This document shows, piece by piece, positions 50,201 through 61,387 of a DNA stretch of 64,000 nt (position 1 is its first letter; every line of letters begins with the position of its first letter). This DNA is from Bombus terrestris (lineage: Eukaryota; Arthropoda; Insecta; Hymenoptera; Apidae). Location of the stretch: contig NC_063275.1 in assembly GCF_910591885.1 (NCBI RefSeq), positions 5,258,501 to 5,322,500 of the forward strand, in the 5' to 3' direction. A model generated the notes under the pieces. That model had not been told where the DNA came from, did not search any database, and was given only the letters and a program-made list of their open reading frames with translations. The translations under genes and the position numbers were made by a program.

Positions 50201-53200
50201 GCTCACTGAGCAAAGTTTACATGTTATCAATTGTTTTACACAAAGTGTAATAGTTCGACGAAGTACAGTGCAACGTGAGTACCAGTATCGCTGAGAAAAC
50301 TTGGAACCAGCCGGAACTATATGTAAGGAAATATAAAGTATATGTATAACCAGGAAGTTGAAACTAATGAAAATATATGTTAGGAATTATATAGAATGTG
50401 TGTAGCATAAAATTGTAATCGTTGCTCGCTCCGCACGCTCGTAAAAAAATGGTCCAACCTCACAACCGATCCGGCTCGCTCGCAAATTTGAAGTAAATCG
50501 CCTTCTTATCGAAGGTCGAACGCCAGTGGGATTGGTTTTATGTTAGGCTATAGTTTTTCGAGCGAGCGCAGCGAGCGAGCAATGCCTAAACGTGCGTCTC
50601 AATCCAACTCATTGGCACGTAGGCACATAGAAATAATTGCACCTGCCCGAAGAGCCGGAAGCTTTTATCGAATTGCTCACTGAGCAAAGTTTACATGTTA
50701 TCAATAGTTTTACACAAAGAGTAATAGTTCGACGAAGTACAGTGCAACGTGAGTACCAGTATCGCTGAGAAACTTGGAAATAACCGGAACTAAATGTAAG
50801 GAAATATAAAGTATATGTATAACCAGGAAGTTGAAACTAATGAAAATATATGTTAGGAATTATATAGAATGTGTGTAGCATAAAATTGTAATCGTTGCTC
50901 GCTCCGCACGCTCGTAAAAAAATGGTCCAACCTCACAACCGATCCGGCTCGCTCGCAAATTTGAAGTAAATCGCCTCCATATCGAAGGACGAACGCAGGT
51001 GGGATTGGTTTTAGGTTAGGCTATAGTTTTTCGAGCGAGCGCAGCGAGCGAGCAATGCGTAAACGTGCGTCACAAACCAATTGATTAGCACGTAGGTACA
51101 CAGAAATATTTGCACCTGCCCGAGGAGCCGGAAGCTTTTATCGAATTGCTCACTGTGCAAAGTTTACATGTTATCAATTGTTTTACACAAAGAGTAATAG
51201 TTCGACGAAGTACAGTGCAACGTGAGTACCAGTATCGCTGAGAAAACTTGGAACTAACCGGAACTAAATGTAAGGAAATATAAAGTATATGTATAACCAG
51301 GAAGTTGAAACTAATGAAAATATATGTTAGGAACTATGAAGTATGTGTGTAGCATGAAAATTGTAATCGTTGTTTGCTCGCAGCGTGCGCTCGTAAAAAT
51401 CTAGTCCAACCTCACAACCGATGCGGCTCGCTCTCAAATTTGAAGTAAATCGCCTTCTTATCGAAGGTCGAACGCCAGTGGGATTGGTTTTATGTTAGGC
51501 TTTAGTTTTTCGAGCGAGCGCAGCGAGCGAGCAATGCCTAAACGTGCGTCTCAATCCAATTCATTGGCACGTAGGCACATAGAAATAATTGCACCTGCCC
51601 GAAGAGCCGGAAGCTTTTATCGAATTGCTCACTGAGCAAAGTTTACATGTTATCAATTGTTTTACACAAAGTGTAATAGTTCGACGAAGTACAGTGCAAC
51701 GTGAGTACCAGTATCGCTGAGAAAACTTGGAACTAGCCGGAACTAAATGTAAGGAAATATAAAGTATATGTATAACCAGGAAGTTGGAACTAATGAAAAT
51801 ATATGTTAGGAATTATATAGAATGTGTGTAGCATAAAATTGTAATCGTTGCTCGCTCCGCACGCTCGTAAAAAAATGGTCCAACCTCACAACCGATCCGG
51901 CTCGCTCGCAAATTTGAAGTAAATCGCCTCCATATCGAAGGACGAACGCAGGTGGGATTGGTTTTAGGTTAGGCTATAGTTTTTCGAGCGAGCGCAGCGA
52001 GCGAGCAATGCGTAAACGTGCGTCACAAACCAATTGATTAGCACGTAGGTACACAGAAATATTTGCACCTGCCCGAGGAGCCGGAAGCTTTTATCGAATT
52101 GCTCACTGAGCAAAGTTTACATGTTATCAATTGTTTTACACAAAGTGTAATAGTTCGACGAAGTACAGTGCAACGTGAGTACCAGTATCGCTGAGAAAAC
52201 TTGGAACCAGCCGGAACTATATGTAAGGAAATATAAAGTATATGTATAACCAGGAAGTTGAAACTAATGAAAATATATGTTAGGAATTATATAGAATGTG
52301 TGTAGCATAAAATTGTAATCGTTGCTCGCTCCGCACGCTCGTAAAAAAATGGTCCAACCTCACAACCGATCCGGCTCGCTCGCAAATTTGAAGTAAATCG
52401 CCTTCTTATCGAAGGTCGAACGCCAGTGGGATTGGTTTTATGTTAGGCTATAGTTTTTCGAGCGAGCGCAGCGAGCGAGCAATGCCTAAACGTGCGTCTC
52501 AATCCAACTCATTGGCACGTAGGCACATAGAAATAATTGCACCTGCCCGAAGAGCCGGAAGCTTTTATCGAATTGCTCACTGAGCAAAGTTTACATGTTA
52601 TCAATAGTTTTACACAAAGAGTAATAGTTCGACGAAGTACAGTGCAACGTGAGTACCAGTATCGCTGAGAAAACTTGGAAATAACCGGAACTAAATGTAA
52701 GGAAATATAAAGTATATGTATAACCAGGAAGTTGAAACTAATGAAAATATATGTTAGGAATTATATAGAATGTGTGTAGCATAAAATTGTAATCGTTGCT
52801 CGCTCCGCACGCTCGTAAAAAAATGGTCCAACCTCACAACCGATCCGGCTCGCTCGCAAATTTGAAGTAAATCGCCTCCATATCGAAGGACGAACGCAGG
52901 TGGGATTGGTTTTAGGTTAGGCTATAGTTTTTCGAGCGAGCGCAGCGAGCGAGCAATGCGTAAACGTGCGTCACAAACCAATTGATTAGCACGTAGGTAC
53001 ACAGAAATATTTGCACCTGCCCGAGGAGCCGGAAGCTTTTATCGAATTGCTCACTGTGCAAAGTTTACATGTTATCAATTGTTTTACACAAAGAGTAATA
53101 GTTCGACGAAGTACAGTGCAACGTGAGTACCAGTATCGCTGAGAAAACTTGGAACTAACCGGAACTAAATGTAAGGAAATATAAAGTATATGTATAACCA

Positions 53201-53778
53201 GGAAGTTGAAACTAATGAAAATATATGTTAGGAACTATGAAGTATGTGTGTAGCATGAAAATTGTAATCGTTGTTTGCTCGCAGCGTGCGCTCGTAAAAA
53301 TCTAGTCCAACCTCACAACCGATGCGGCTCGCTCTCAAATTTGAAGTAAATCGCCTTCTTATCGAAGGTCGAACGCCAGTGGGATTGGTTTTATGTTAGG
53401 CTTTAGTTTTTCGAGCGAGCGCAGCGAGCGAGCAATGCCTAAACGTGCGTCTCAATCCAATTCATTGGCACGTAGGCACATAGAAATAATTGCACCTGCC
53501 CGAAGAGCCGGAAGCTTTTATCGAATTGCTCACTGAGCAAAGTTTACATGTTATCAATTGTTTTACACAAAGTGTAATAGTTCGACGAAGTACAGTGCAA
53601 CGTGAGTACCAGTATCGCTGAGAAAACTTGGAACTAGCCGGAACTAAATGTAAGGAAATATAAAGTATATGTATAACCAGGAAGTTGGAACTAATGAAAA
53701 TATATGTTAGGAATTATATAGAATGTGTGTAGCATAAAATTGTAATCGTTGCTCGCTCCGCACGCTCGTAAAAAAATG
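44288..53778 (+). repeat. Regular 4-mer HOR (W-X-Y-Z), period 1901 bp, five copies
   Basis: Copies start at 44288, 46189, 48090, 49978 and 51878, at offsets 1901, 1901, 1888 and 1900. W is an A head with GATTAGCACG and GGAACCAGCCGG. X is an A head switching to CTTCTTATCG and CCAACTCATTGG, with an A tail. Y has GATTAGCACG, CACTGTGCAAAG and GGAACTAACC, with a B tail. Z is a B unit with GTGTAATAG, GGAACTAGCC and GTTGGAAC, with an A tail. The 1888 offset comes from a 13-base deletion in the X unit at 48564, and the 1900 offset from one lost A in the X unit at 50452. Copies 4 and 5 differ at two places that I found (CGCGGGTGGG and the lost A). This is the most homogeneous part of the window. Confidence 0.92.
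48671..48684 (+). repeat. Island 2 with a 13-base deletion
   Basis: The unit at 48564 reads CGAGCGAGCAATGC where others have a longer island with a second GAGCGAG block. The missing 13 bases lie between two GAGCGAG repeats, as expected from slippage or recombination between them. The unit is 461 bp, the shortest in the window. Confidence 0.85.
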
Positions 53779-56700
53779 GTCCAACCTCACAACCGATCCG
53801 GCTCGCTCGCAAATTTGAAGTAAATCGCCTCCATATCGAAGGACGAACGCAGGTGGGATTGGTTTTAGGTTAGGCTATAGTTTTTCGAGCGAGCGCAGCG
53901 AGCGAGCAATGCGTAAACGTGCGTCACAAACCAATTGATTAGCACGTAGGTACACAGAAATATTTGCACCTGCCCGAGGAGCCGGAAGCTTTTATCGAAT
54001 TGCTCACTGCGCAAAGTTTACATGTTATCAATAGTTTTACACAAAGAGTAATAGTTCGACGAAGTACAGTGCAACGTGAGTGCCAGTATCGCTGAGAAAA
54101 CTTGGAACTAACCGGAACTAAATGTAAGGAAATATAAAGTATATGTATAACCAGGAAGTTGAAACTAATGAAAATATATGTTAGGAATTATATAGAATGT
54201 GTGTAGCATAGAATTGTAATCGTTGCTCGCTCCGCACGCTCGTAAAAAAATGGTCCAACCTCACAACCGATCCGGCTCGCTCGAAAATTTGAAGTAAATC
54301 GCCTCCATATCGATGGACGAACGCAGGTGGGATTGGTTTTAGGTTAGGCTATAGTTTTTCGAGCGAGCGCAGCGAGCGAGCAATGCCTAAACGTGCATCT
54401 CAAACCAATTGATTGGCACGTAGGTACACAGAAATATTTGCACCTGCCCGAGGAGCCGGAAGCTTTTATCGAATTGCCCACTGAGCAAAGTTTACATGTT
54501 ATCAATAGTTTTACACAAAGAGTAATAGTTCGACGAAGTAAAGTGCAACGTGAGTACCAGTATCGCTGAGAAAACTTGGAAATAACCGGAACTAAATGTA
54601 AGGAAATATAAAGTATATGTATAACCAGGAAGTTGAAACTAATGAAAATATATGTTAGGAACTATGAAGTATGTGTGTAGCATGAAAATTGTAATCGTTG
54701 CTTGCTCGCAGCGTGCGCTCGTAAAAATCTAGTCCAACCTCACAACCGATGCGGCTCGCTCTCAAATTTGAAGTAAATCGCCTTCTTATCGAAGGTCGAA
54801 CGCCAGTGGGATTGGTTTTATGTTAGGCTATAGTTTTTCGAGCGAGCGCAGCGAGCGAGCAATGCCTAAACGTGCGTCTCAATCCAATTCATTGGCACGT
54901 AGGCACATAGAAATAATTGCACCTGCCCGAAGAGCCGGAAGCTTTTATCGAATTGCTCACTGAGCAAAGTTTACATGTTATCAATTGTTTTACACAAAGT
55001 GTAATAGTTCGACGAAGTACAGTGCAACGTGAGTACCAGTATCGCTGAGAAAACTTGGAAATAACCGGAACTAAATGTAAGGAAATATAAAGTATATGTA
55101 TAACCAGGAAGTTGAAACTAATGAAAATATATGTTAGGAATTATATAGAATGTGTGTAGCATAAAATTGTAATCGTTGCTCGCTCCGCACGCTCGTAAAA
55201 AAATGGTCCAACCTCACAACCGATCCGGCTCGCTCGCAAATTTGAAGTAAATCGCCTCCATATCGAAGGACGAACGCAGGTGGGATTGGTTTTAGGTTAG
55301 GCTATAGTTTTTCGAGCGAGCGCAGCGAGCGAGCAATGCGTAAACGTGCGTCACAAACCAATTGATTAGCACGTAGGTACACAGAAATATTTGCACCTGC
55401 CCGAGGAGCCGGAAGCTTTTATCGAATTGCTCACTGAGCAAAGTTTACATGTTATCAATTGTTTTACACAAAGTGTAATAGTTCGACGAAGTACAGTGCA
55501 ACGTGAGTACCAGTATCGCTGAGAAAACTTGGAACCAGCCGGAACTATATGTAAGGAAATATAAAGTATATGTATAACCAGGAAGTTGAAACTAATGAAA
55601 ATATATGTTAGGAATTATATAGAATGTGTGTAGCATAAAATTGTAATCGTTGCTCGCTCCGCACGCTCGTAAAAAAATGGTCCAACCTCACAACCGATCC
55701 GGCTCGCTCGCAAATTTGAAGTAAATCGCCTTCTTATCGAAGGTCGAACGCCAGTGGGATTGGTTTTATGTTAGGCTATAGTTTTTCGAGCGAGCGCAGC
55801 GAGCGAGCAATGCCTAAACGTGCGTCTCAATCCAACTCATTGGCACGTAGGCAAATAGAAATAATTGCACCTGCCCGAAGAGCCGGAAGCTTTTATCGAA
55901 TTGCTCACTGAGCAAAGTTTACATGTTATCAATAGTTTTACACAAAGAGTAATAGTTCGACGAAGTACAGTGCAACGTGAGTACCAGTATCGCTGAGAAA
56001 ACTTGGAAATAACCGGAACTAAATGTAAGGAAATATAAAGTATATGTATAACCAGGAAGTTGAAACTAATGAAAATATATGTTAGGAATTATATAGAATG
56101 TGTGTAGCATAAAATTGTAATCGTTGCTCGCTCCGCACGCTCGTAAAAAAATGGTCCAAACTCACAACCGATCCGGCTCGCTCGCAAATTTGAAGTAAAT
56201 CGCCTCCATATCGAAGGACGAACGCAGGTGGGATTGGTTTTAGGTTAGGCTATAGTTTTTCGAGCGAGCGCAGCGAGCGAGCAATGCGTAAACGTGCGTC
56301 ACAAACCAATTGATTAGCACGTAGGTACACAGAAATATTTGCACCTGCCCGAGGAGCCGGAAGCTTTTATCGAATTGCTCACTGAGCAAAGTTTACATGT
56401 TATCAATTGTTTTACACAAAGAGTAATAGTTCGACGAAGTACAGTGCAACGTGAGTACCAGTATCGCTGAGAAAACTTGGAAATAACCGGAACTAAATGT
56501 AAGGAAATATAAAGTATATGTATAACCAGGAAGTTGAAACTAATGAAAATATATGTTAGGAACTATGAAGTATGTGTGTAGTATGAAAATTGTAATCGTT
56601 GCTTGCTCGCAGCGTGCGCTCGTAAAAATCTAGTCCAACCTCACAACCGATGCGGCTCGCTCTCAAATTTGAAGTAAATCGCCTTCTTATCGAAGGTCGA

Positions 56701-59481
56701 ACGCCAGTGGGATTGGTTTTATGTTAGGCTTTAGTTTTTCGAGCGAGCGCAGCGAGCGAGCAATGCCTAAACGTGCGTCTCAATCCAATTCATTGGCACG
56801 TAGGCACATAGAAATAATTGCACCTGCCCGAAGAGCCGGAAGCTTTTATCGAATTGCTCACTGAGCAAAGTTTACATGTTATCAATAGTTTTACACAAAG
56901 AGTAATAATTCGACGAAGTACAGTGCAACGTGAGTACCAGTATCGCTGAGAAAACTTGGAAATAACCGGAACTAAATGTAAGGAAATATAAAGTATATGT
57001 ATAACCAGGAAGTTGAAACTAATGAAAATATATGTTAGGAATTATATAGAATGTGTGTAGCATAAAATTGTAATCGTTGCTCGCTCCGCACGCTCGTAAA
57101 AAAATGGTCCAACCTCACAACCGATACGGCTCGCTCGCAAATTTGAAGTAAATCGCCTCCATATCGAAGGACGAACGCAGGTGGGATTGGTTTTAGGTTA
57201 GGCTATAGTTTTTCGAGCGAGCGCAGCGAGCGAGCAATGCGTAAACGTGCGTCACAAACCAATTGATTAGCACGTAGGTACACAGAAATATTTGCACCTG
57301 CCCGAGGAGCCGGAAGCTTTTATCGAAATGCTCACTGCGCAAAGTTTACATGTTATCAATAGTTTTACACAAAGAGTAATAGTTCGACGAAGTACAGTGC
57401 AACGTGAGTGCCAGTATCGCTGAGAAAACTTGGAACTAACCGGAACTAAATGTAAGGAAATATAAAGTATATGTATAACCAGGAAGTTGAAACTAATGAA
57501 AATATATGTTAGGAATTATATAGAATGTGTGTAGCATAGAATTGTAATCGTTGCTCGCTCCGCACGCTCGTAAAAAAATGGTCCAACCTCACAACCGATC
57601 CGGCTCGCTCGAAAATTTGAAGTAAATCGCCTCCATATCGATGGACGAACGCCAGAGGGATTGGTTTTATGTTAGGCTATGGTTTTTCGAGCGAGCGCAG
57701 CGAGCGAGCAATGCCTAAACGTGCGTCTCAATCCAATTCATTGGCACGTAGGCACATAGAAATAATTGCACCTGCCCGAAGAGCCGGAAGCTTTTATCGA
57801 ATTGCTCACTGAGCAAAGTTTACATGTTATCAATTGTTTTACACAAAGTGTAATAGTTCGACGAAGTACAGTGCAACGTGAGTACCAGTATCGCTGAGAA
57901 AACTTGGAACTAGCCGGAACTAAATGTAAGGAAATATAAAGTATATGTATAACCAGGAAGTTGGAACTAATGAAAATATATGTTAGGAATTATATAGAAT
58001 GTGTGTAGCATAAAATTGTAATCGTTGCTCGCTCCGCACGCTCGTAAAAAAATGGTCCAACCTCACAACCGATCCGGCTCGCTCGCAAATTTGAAGTAAA
58101 TCGCCTCCATATCGAAGGACGAACGCAGGTGGGATTGGTTTTAGGTTAGGCTATAGTTTTTCGAGCGAGCGCAGCGAGCGAGCAATGCGTAAACGTGCGT
58201 CACAAACCAATTGATTAGCACGTAGGTACACAGAAATATTTGCACCTGCCCGAGGAGCCGGAAGCTTTTATCGAATTGCTCACTGAGCAAAGTTTACATG
58301 TTATCAATTGTTTCACACAAAGTGTAATAGTTCGACGAAGTACAGTGCAACGTGAGTACCAGTATCGCTGAGAAAACTTGGAACCAGCCGGAACTAAATG
58401 TAAGGAAATATAAAGTATATGTATAACCAGGAAGTTGAAACTAATGAAAATATATGTTAGGAACTATGAAGTATGTGTGTAGCATGAAAATTGTAATCGT
58501 TGCTTGCTCGCAGCGTGCGCTCGTAAAAATCTAGTCCAACCTCACAACCGATGCGGCTCGCTCTCAAATTTGAAGTAAATCGCCTTCTTATCGAAGGTCG
58601 AACGCCAGTGGGATTGGTTTTATGTTAGGCTTTAGTTTTTCGAGCGAGCGCAGCGAGCGAGCAATGCCTAAACGTGCGTCTCAATCCAATTCATTGGCAC
58701 GTAGGCACATAGAAATAATTGCACCTGCCCGAAGAGCCGGAAGCTTTTATCGAATTGCTCACTGAGCAAAGTTTACATGTTATCAATAGTTTTACACAAA
58801 GAGTAATAGTTCGACGAAGTACAGTGCAACGTGAGTACCAGTATCGCTGAGAAAACTTGGAAATAACCGGAACTAAATGTAAGGAAATATAAAGTATATG
58901 TATAACCAGGAAGTTGAAACTAATGAAAATATATGTTAGGAATTATATAGAATGTGTGTAGCATAAAATTGTAATCGTTGCTCGCTCCGCACGCTCGTAA
59001 AAAAATGGTCCAACCTCACAACCGATCCGGCTCGCTCGCAAATTTGAAGTAAATCGCCTCCATATCGAAGGACGAACGCAGGTGGGATTGGTTTTAGGTT
59101 AGGCTATAGTTTTTCGAGCGAGCGCAGCGAGCGAGCAATGCGTAAACGTGCGTCACAAACCAATTGATTAGCACGTAGGTACACAGAAATATTTGCACCT
59201 GCCCGAGGAGCCGGAAGCTTTTATCGAATTGCTCGCTGCGCAAAGTTTACATGTTATCAATAGTTTTACACAAAGAGTAATAGTTCGACGAAGTACAGTG
59301 CAACGTGAGTGCCAGTATCGCTGAGAAAACTTGGAACTAACCGGAACTAAATGTAAGGAAATATAAAGTATATGTATAACCAGGAAGTTGAAACTAATGA
59401 AAATATATGTTAGGAATTATATAGAATGTGTGTAGCATAGAATTGTAATCGTTGCTCGCTCCGCACGCTCGTAAAAAAATG
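53779..59481 (+). repeat. Mixed block with broken W-X-Y-Z copies
   Basis: Units start at 53779, 54253, 54732, 55206, 55680, 56154, 56633, 57107, 57581, 58055, 58534 and 59008. The units at 55206, 55680, 56154 and 56633 still follow W-X-Y-Z order with changes. The units at 53779, 57107 and 59008 share CTGCGCAAAG (CTCGCTGCGC in the last), GAGTGCCAG and a CATAGAATTG tail, and each is followed by a unit with TCGAAAATTTG and CGATGGACG. The unit at 57581 switches from that head to a B body within GAACGCCAGAGGG. Confidence 0.84.
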
Positions 59482-61387
59482 GTCCAACCTCACAACCGAT
59501 CCGGCTCGCTCGAAAATTTGAAGTAAATCGCCTCCATATCGATGGACGAACGCAGGTGGGATTGGTTTTAGGTTAGGCTATAGTTTTTCGAGCGAGCGCA
59601 GCGAGCGAGCAATGCCTAAACGTGCATCTCAAACCAATTGATTGGCACGTAGGTACATAGAAATATTTGCACCAGCCCGAGGAGCCGGAAGCTTTTATCG
59701 AATTGCTCACTGAGCAAAGTTTACATGTTATCAATAGTTTTACACAAAGAGTAATAGTTCGACGAAGTACAGTGCAACGTGAGTACCAGTATCGCTGAGA
59801 AAACTTGGAAATAACCGGAACTAAATGTAAGGAAATATAAAGTATATGCATAACCAGGAAGTTGAAACTAATGAAAATATATGTTAGGAACTATGAACTA
59901 TGTGTGTAGCATGAAAATTGTAATCGTTGCTTGCTCGCAGCGTGCGCTCGTAAAAATCTAGTCCCACCTCACAACCGATGCGGCTCGCTCTCAAATTTGA
60001 AGTAAATCGCCTTCTTATCGAAGGTCGAACGCCAGTGGGATTGGTTTTATGTTAGGCTATAGTTTTTCGAGCGAGCGCAGCGAGCGAGCAATGCCTAAAC
60101 GTGCGTCTCAATCCAATTCATTGGCACGTAGGCACATAGAAATAATTGCACCTGCCCGAAGAGCCGGAAGCTTTTATCGAATTGCTCACTGAGCAAAGTT
60201 TACATGTTATCAATAGTTTTACACAAAGAGTAATAGTTCGACGAAGTACAGTGCTACGTGAGTACCAGTATCGCTGAGAAAACTTGGAAATAACCGGAAC
60301 TAAATGTAAGGAAATATAAAGTATATGTATAACCAGGAAGTTGAAACTAATGAAAATATATGTTAGGAATTATATAGAATGTGTGTAGCATAAAATTGTA
60401 ATCGTTGCTCGCTCCGCACGCTCGTAAAAAAATGGCCCAACCTCACAACCGATCCGGCTCGCTCGCAAATTTGAAGTAAATCGCCTCCATATCGAAGGAC
60501 GAACGCAGGTGGGATTGGTTTTAGGTTAGGCTATAGTTTTTCGAGCGAGCGCAGCGAGCGAGCAATGCCTAAACGTGCATCTCAAACCAATTGATTGGCA
60601 CGTAGGTACATAGAAATATTTGCACCAGCCCGAGGAGCCGGAAGCTTTTATCGAATTGCTCACTGAGCAAAGTTTACATGTTATCAATAGTTTTACACAA
60701 AGAGTAATAGTTCGACGAAGTACAGTGCAACGTGAGTACCAGTATCGCTGAGAAAACTTGGAAATAACCGGAACTAAATGTAAGGAAATATAAAGTATAT
60801 GCATAACCAGGAAGTTGAAACTAATGAAAATATATGTTAGGAACTATGAACTATGTGTGTAGCATGAAAATTGTAATCGTTGCTTGCTCGCAGCGTGCGC
60901 TCGTAAAAATCTAGTCCCACCTCACAACCGATGCGGCTCGCTCTCAAATTTGAAGTAAATCGCCTTCTTATCGAAGGTCGAACGCCAGTGGGATTGGTTT
61001 TATGTTAGGCTATAGTTTTTCGAGCGAGCGCAGCGAGCGAGCAATGCCTAAACGTGCGTCTCAATCCAATTCATTGGCACGTAGGCACATAGAAATAATT
61101 GCACCTGCCCGAAGAGCCGGAAGCTTTTATCGAATTGCTCACTGAGCAAAGTTTACATGTTATCAATAGTTTTACACAAAGAGTAATAGTTCGACGAAGT
61201 ACAGTGCTACGTGAGTACCAGTATCGCTGAGAAAACTTGGAAATAACCGGAACTAAATGTAAGGAAATATAAAGTATATGTATAACCAGGAAGTTGAAAC
61301 TAATGAAAATATATGTTAGGAATTATATAGAATGTGTGTAGCATAAAATTGTAATCGTTGCTCGCTCCGCACGCTCGTAAAAAAATG
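59482..61387 (+). repeat. Recent 2-mer duplication, period 953 bp
   Basis: Units start at 59482 and 59961, and again at 60435 and 60914. Private markers present in both copies are TATATGCATAACC, GAACTATGAACTATG, CTAGTCCCACC, GTGCTACGTG and the following ATGGCCCAACC. The only differences I saw are in the first head: TCGAAAATTTG and CGATGGACG in the first copy, ordinary TCGCAAATTTG and CGAAGGACG in the second. The duplication is therefore recent and starts inside the first head. Confidence 0.88.
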
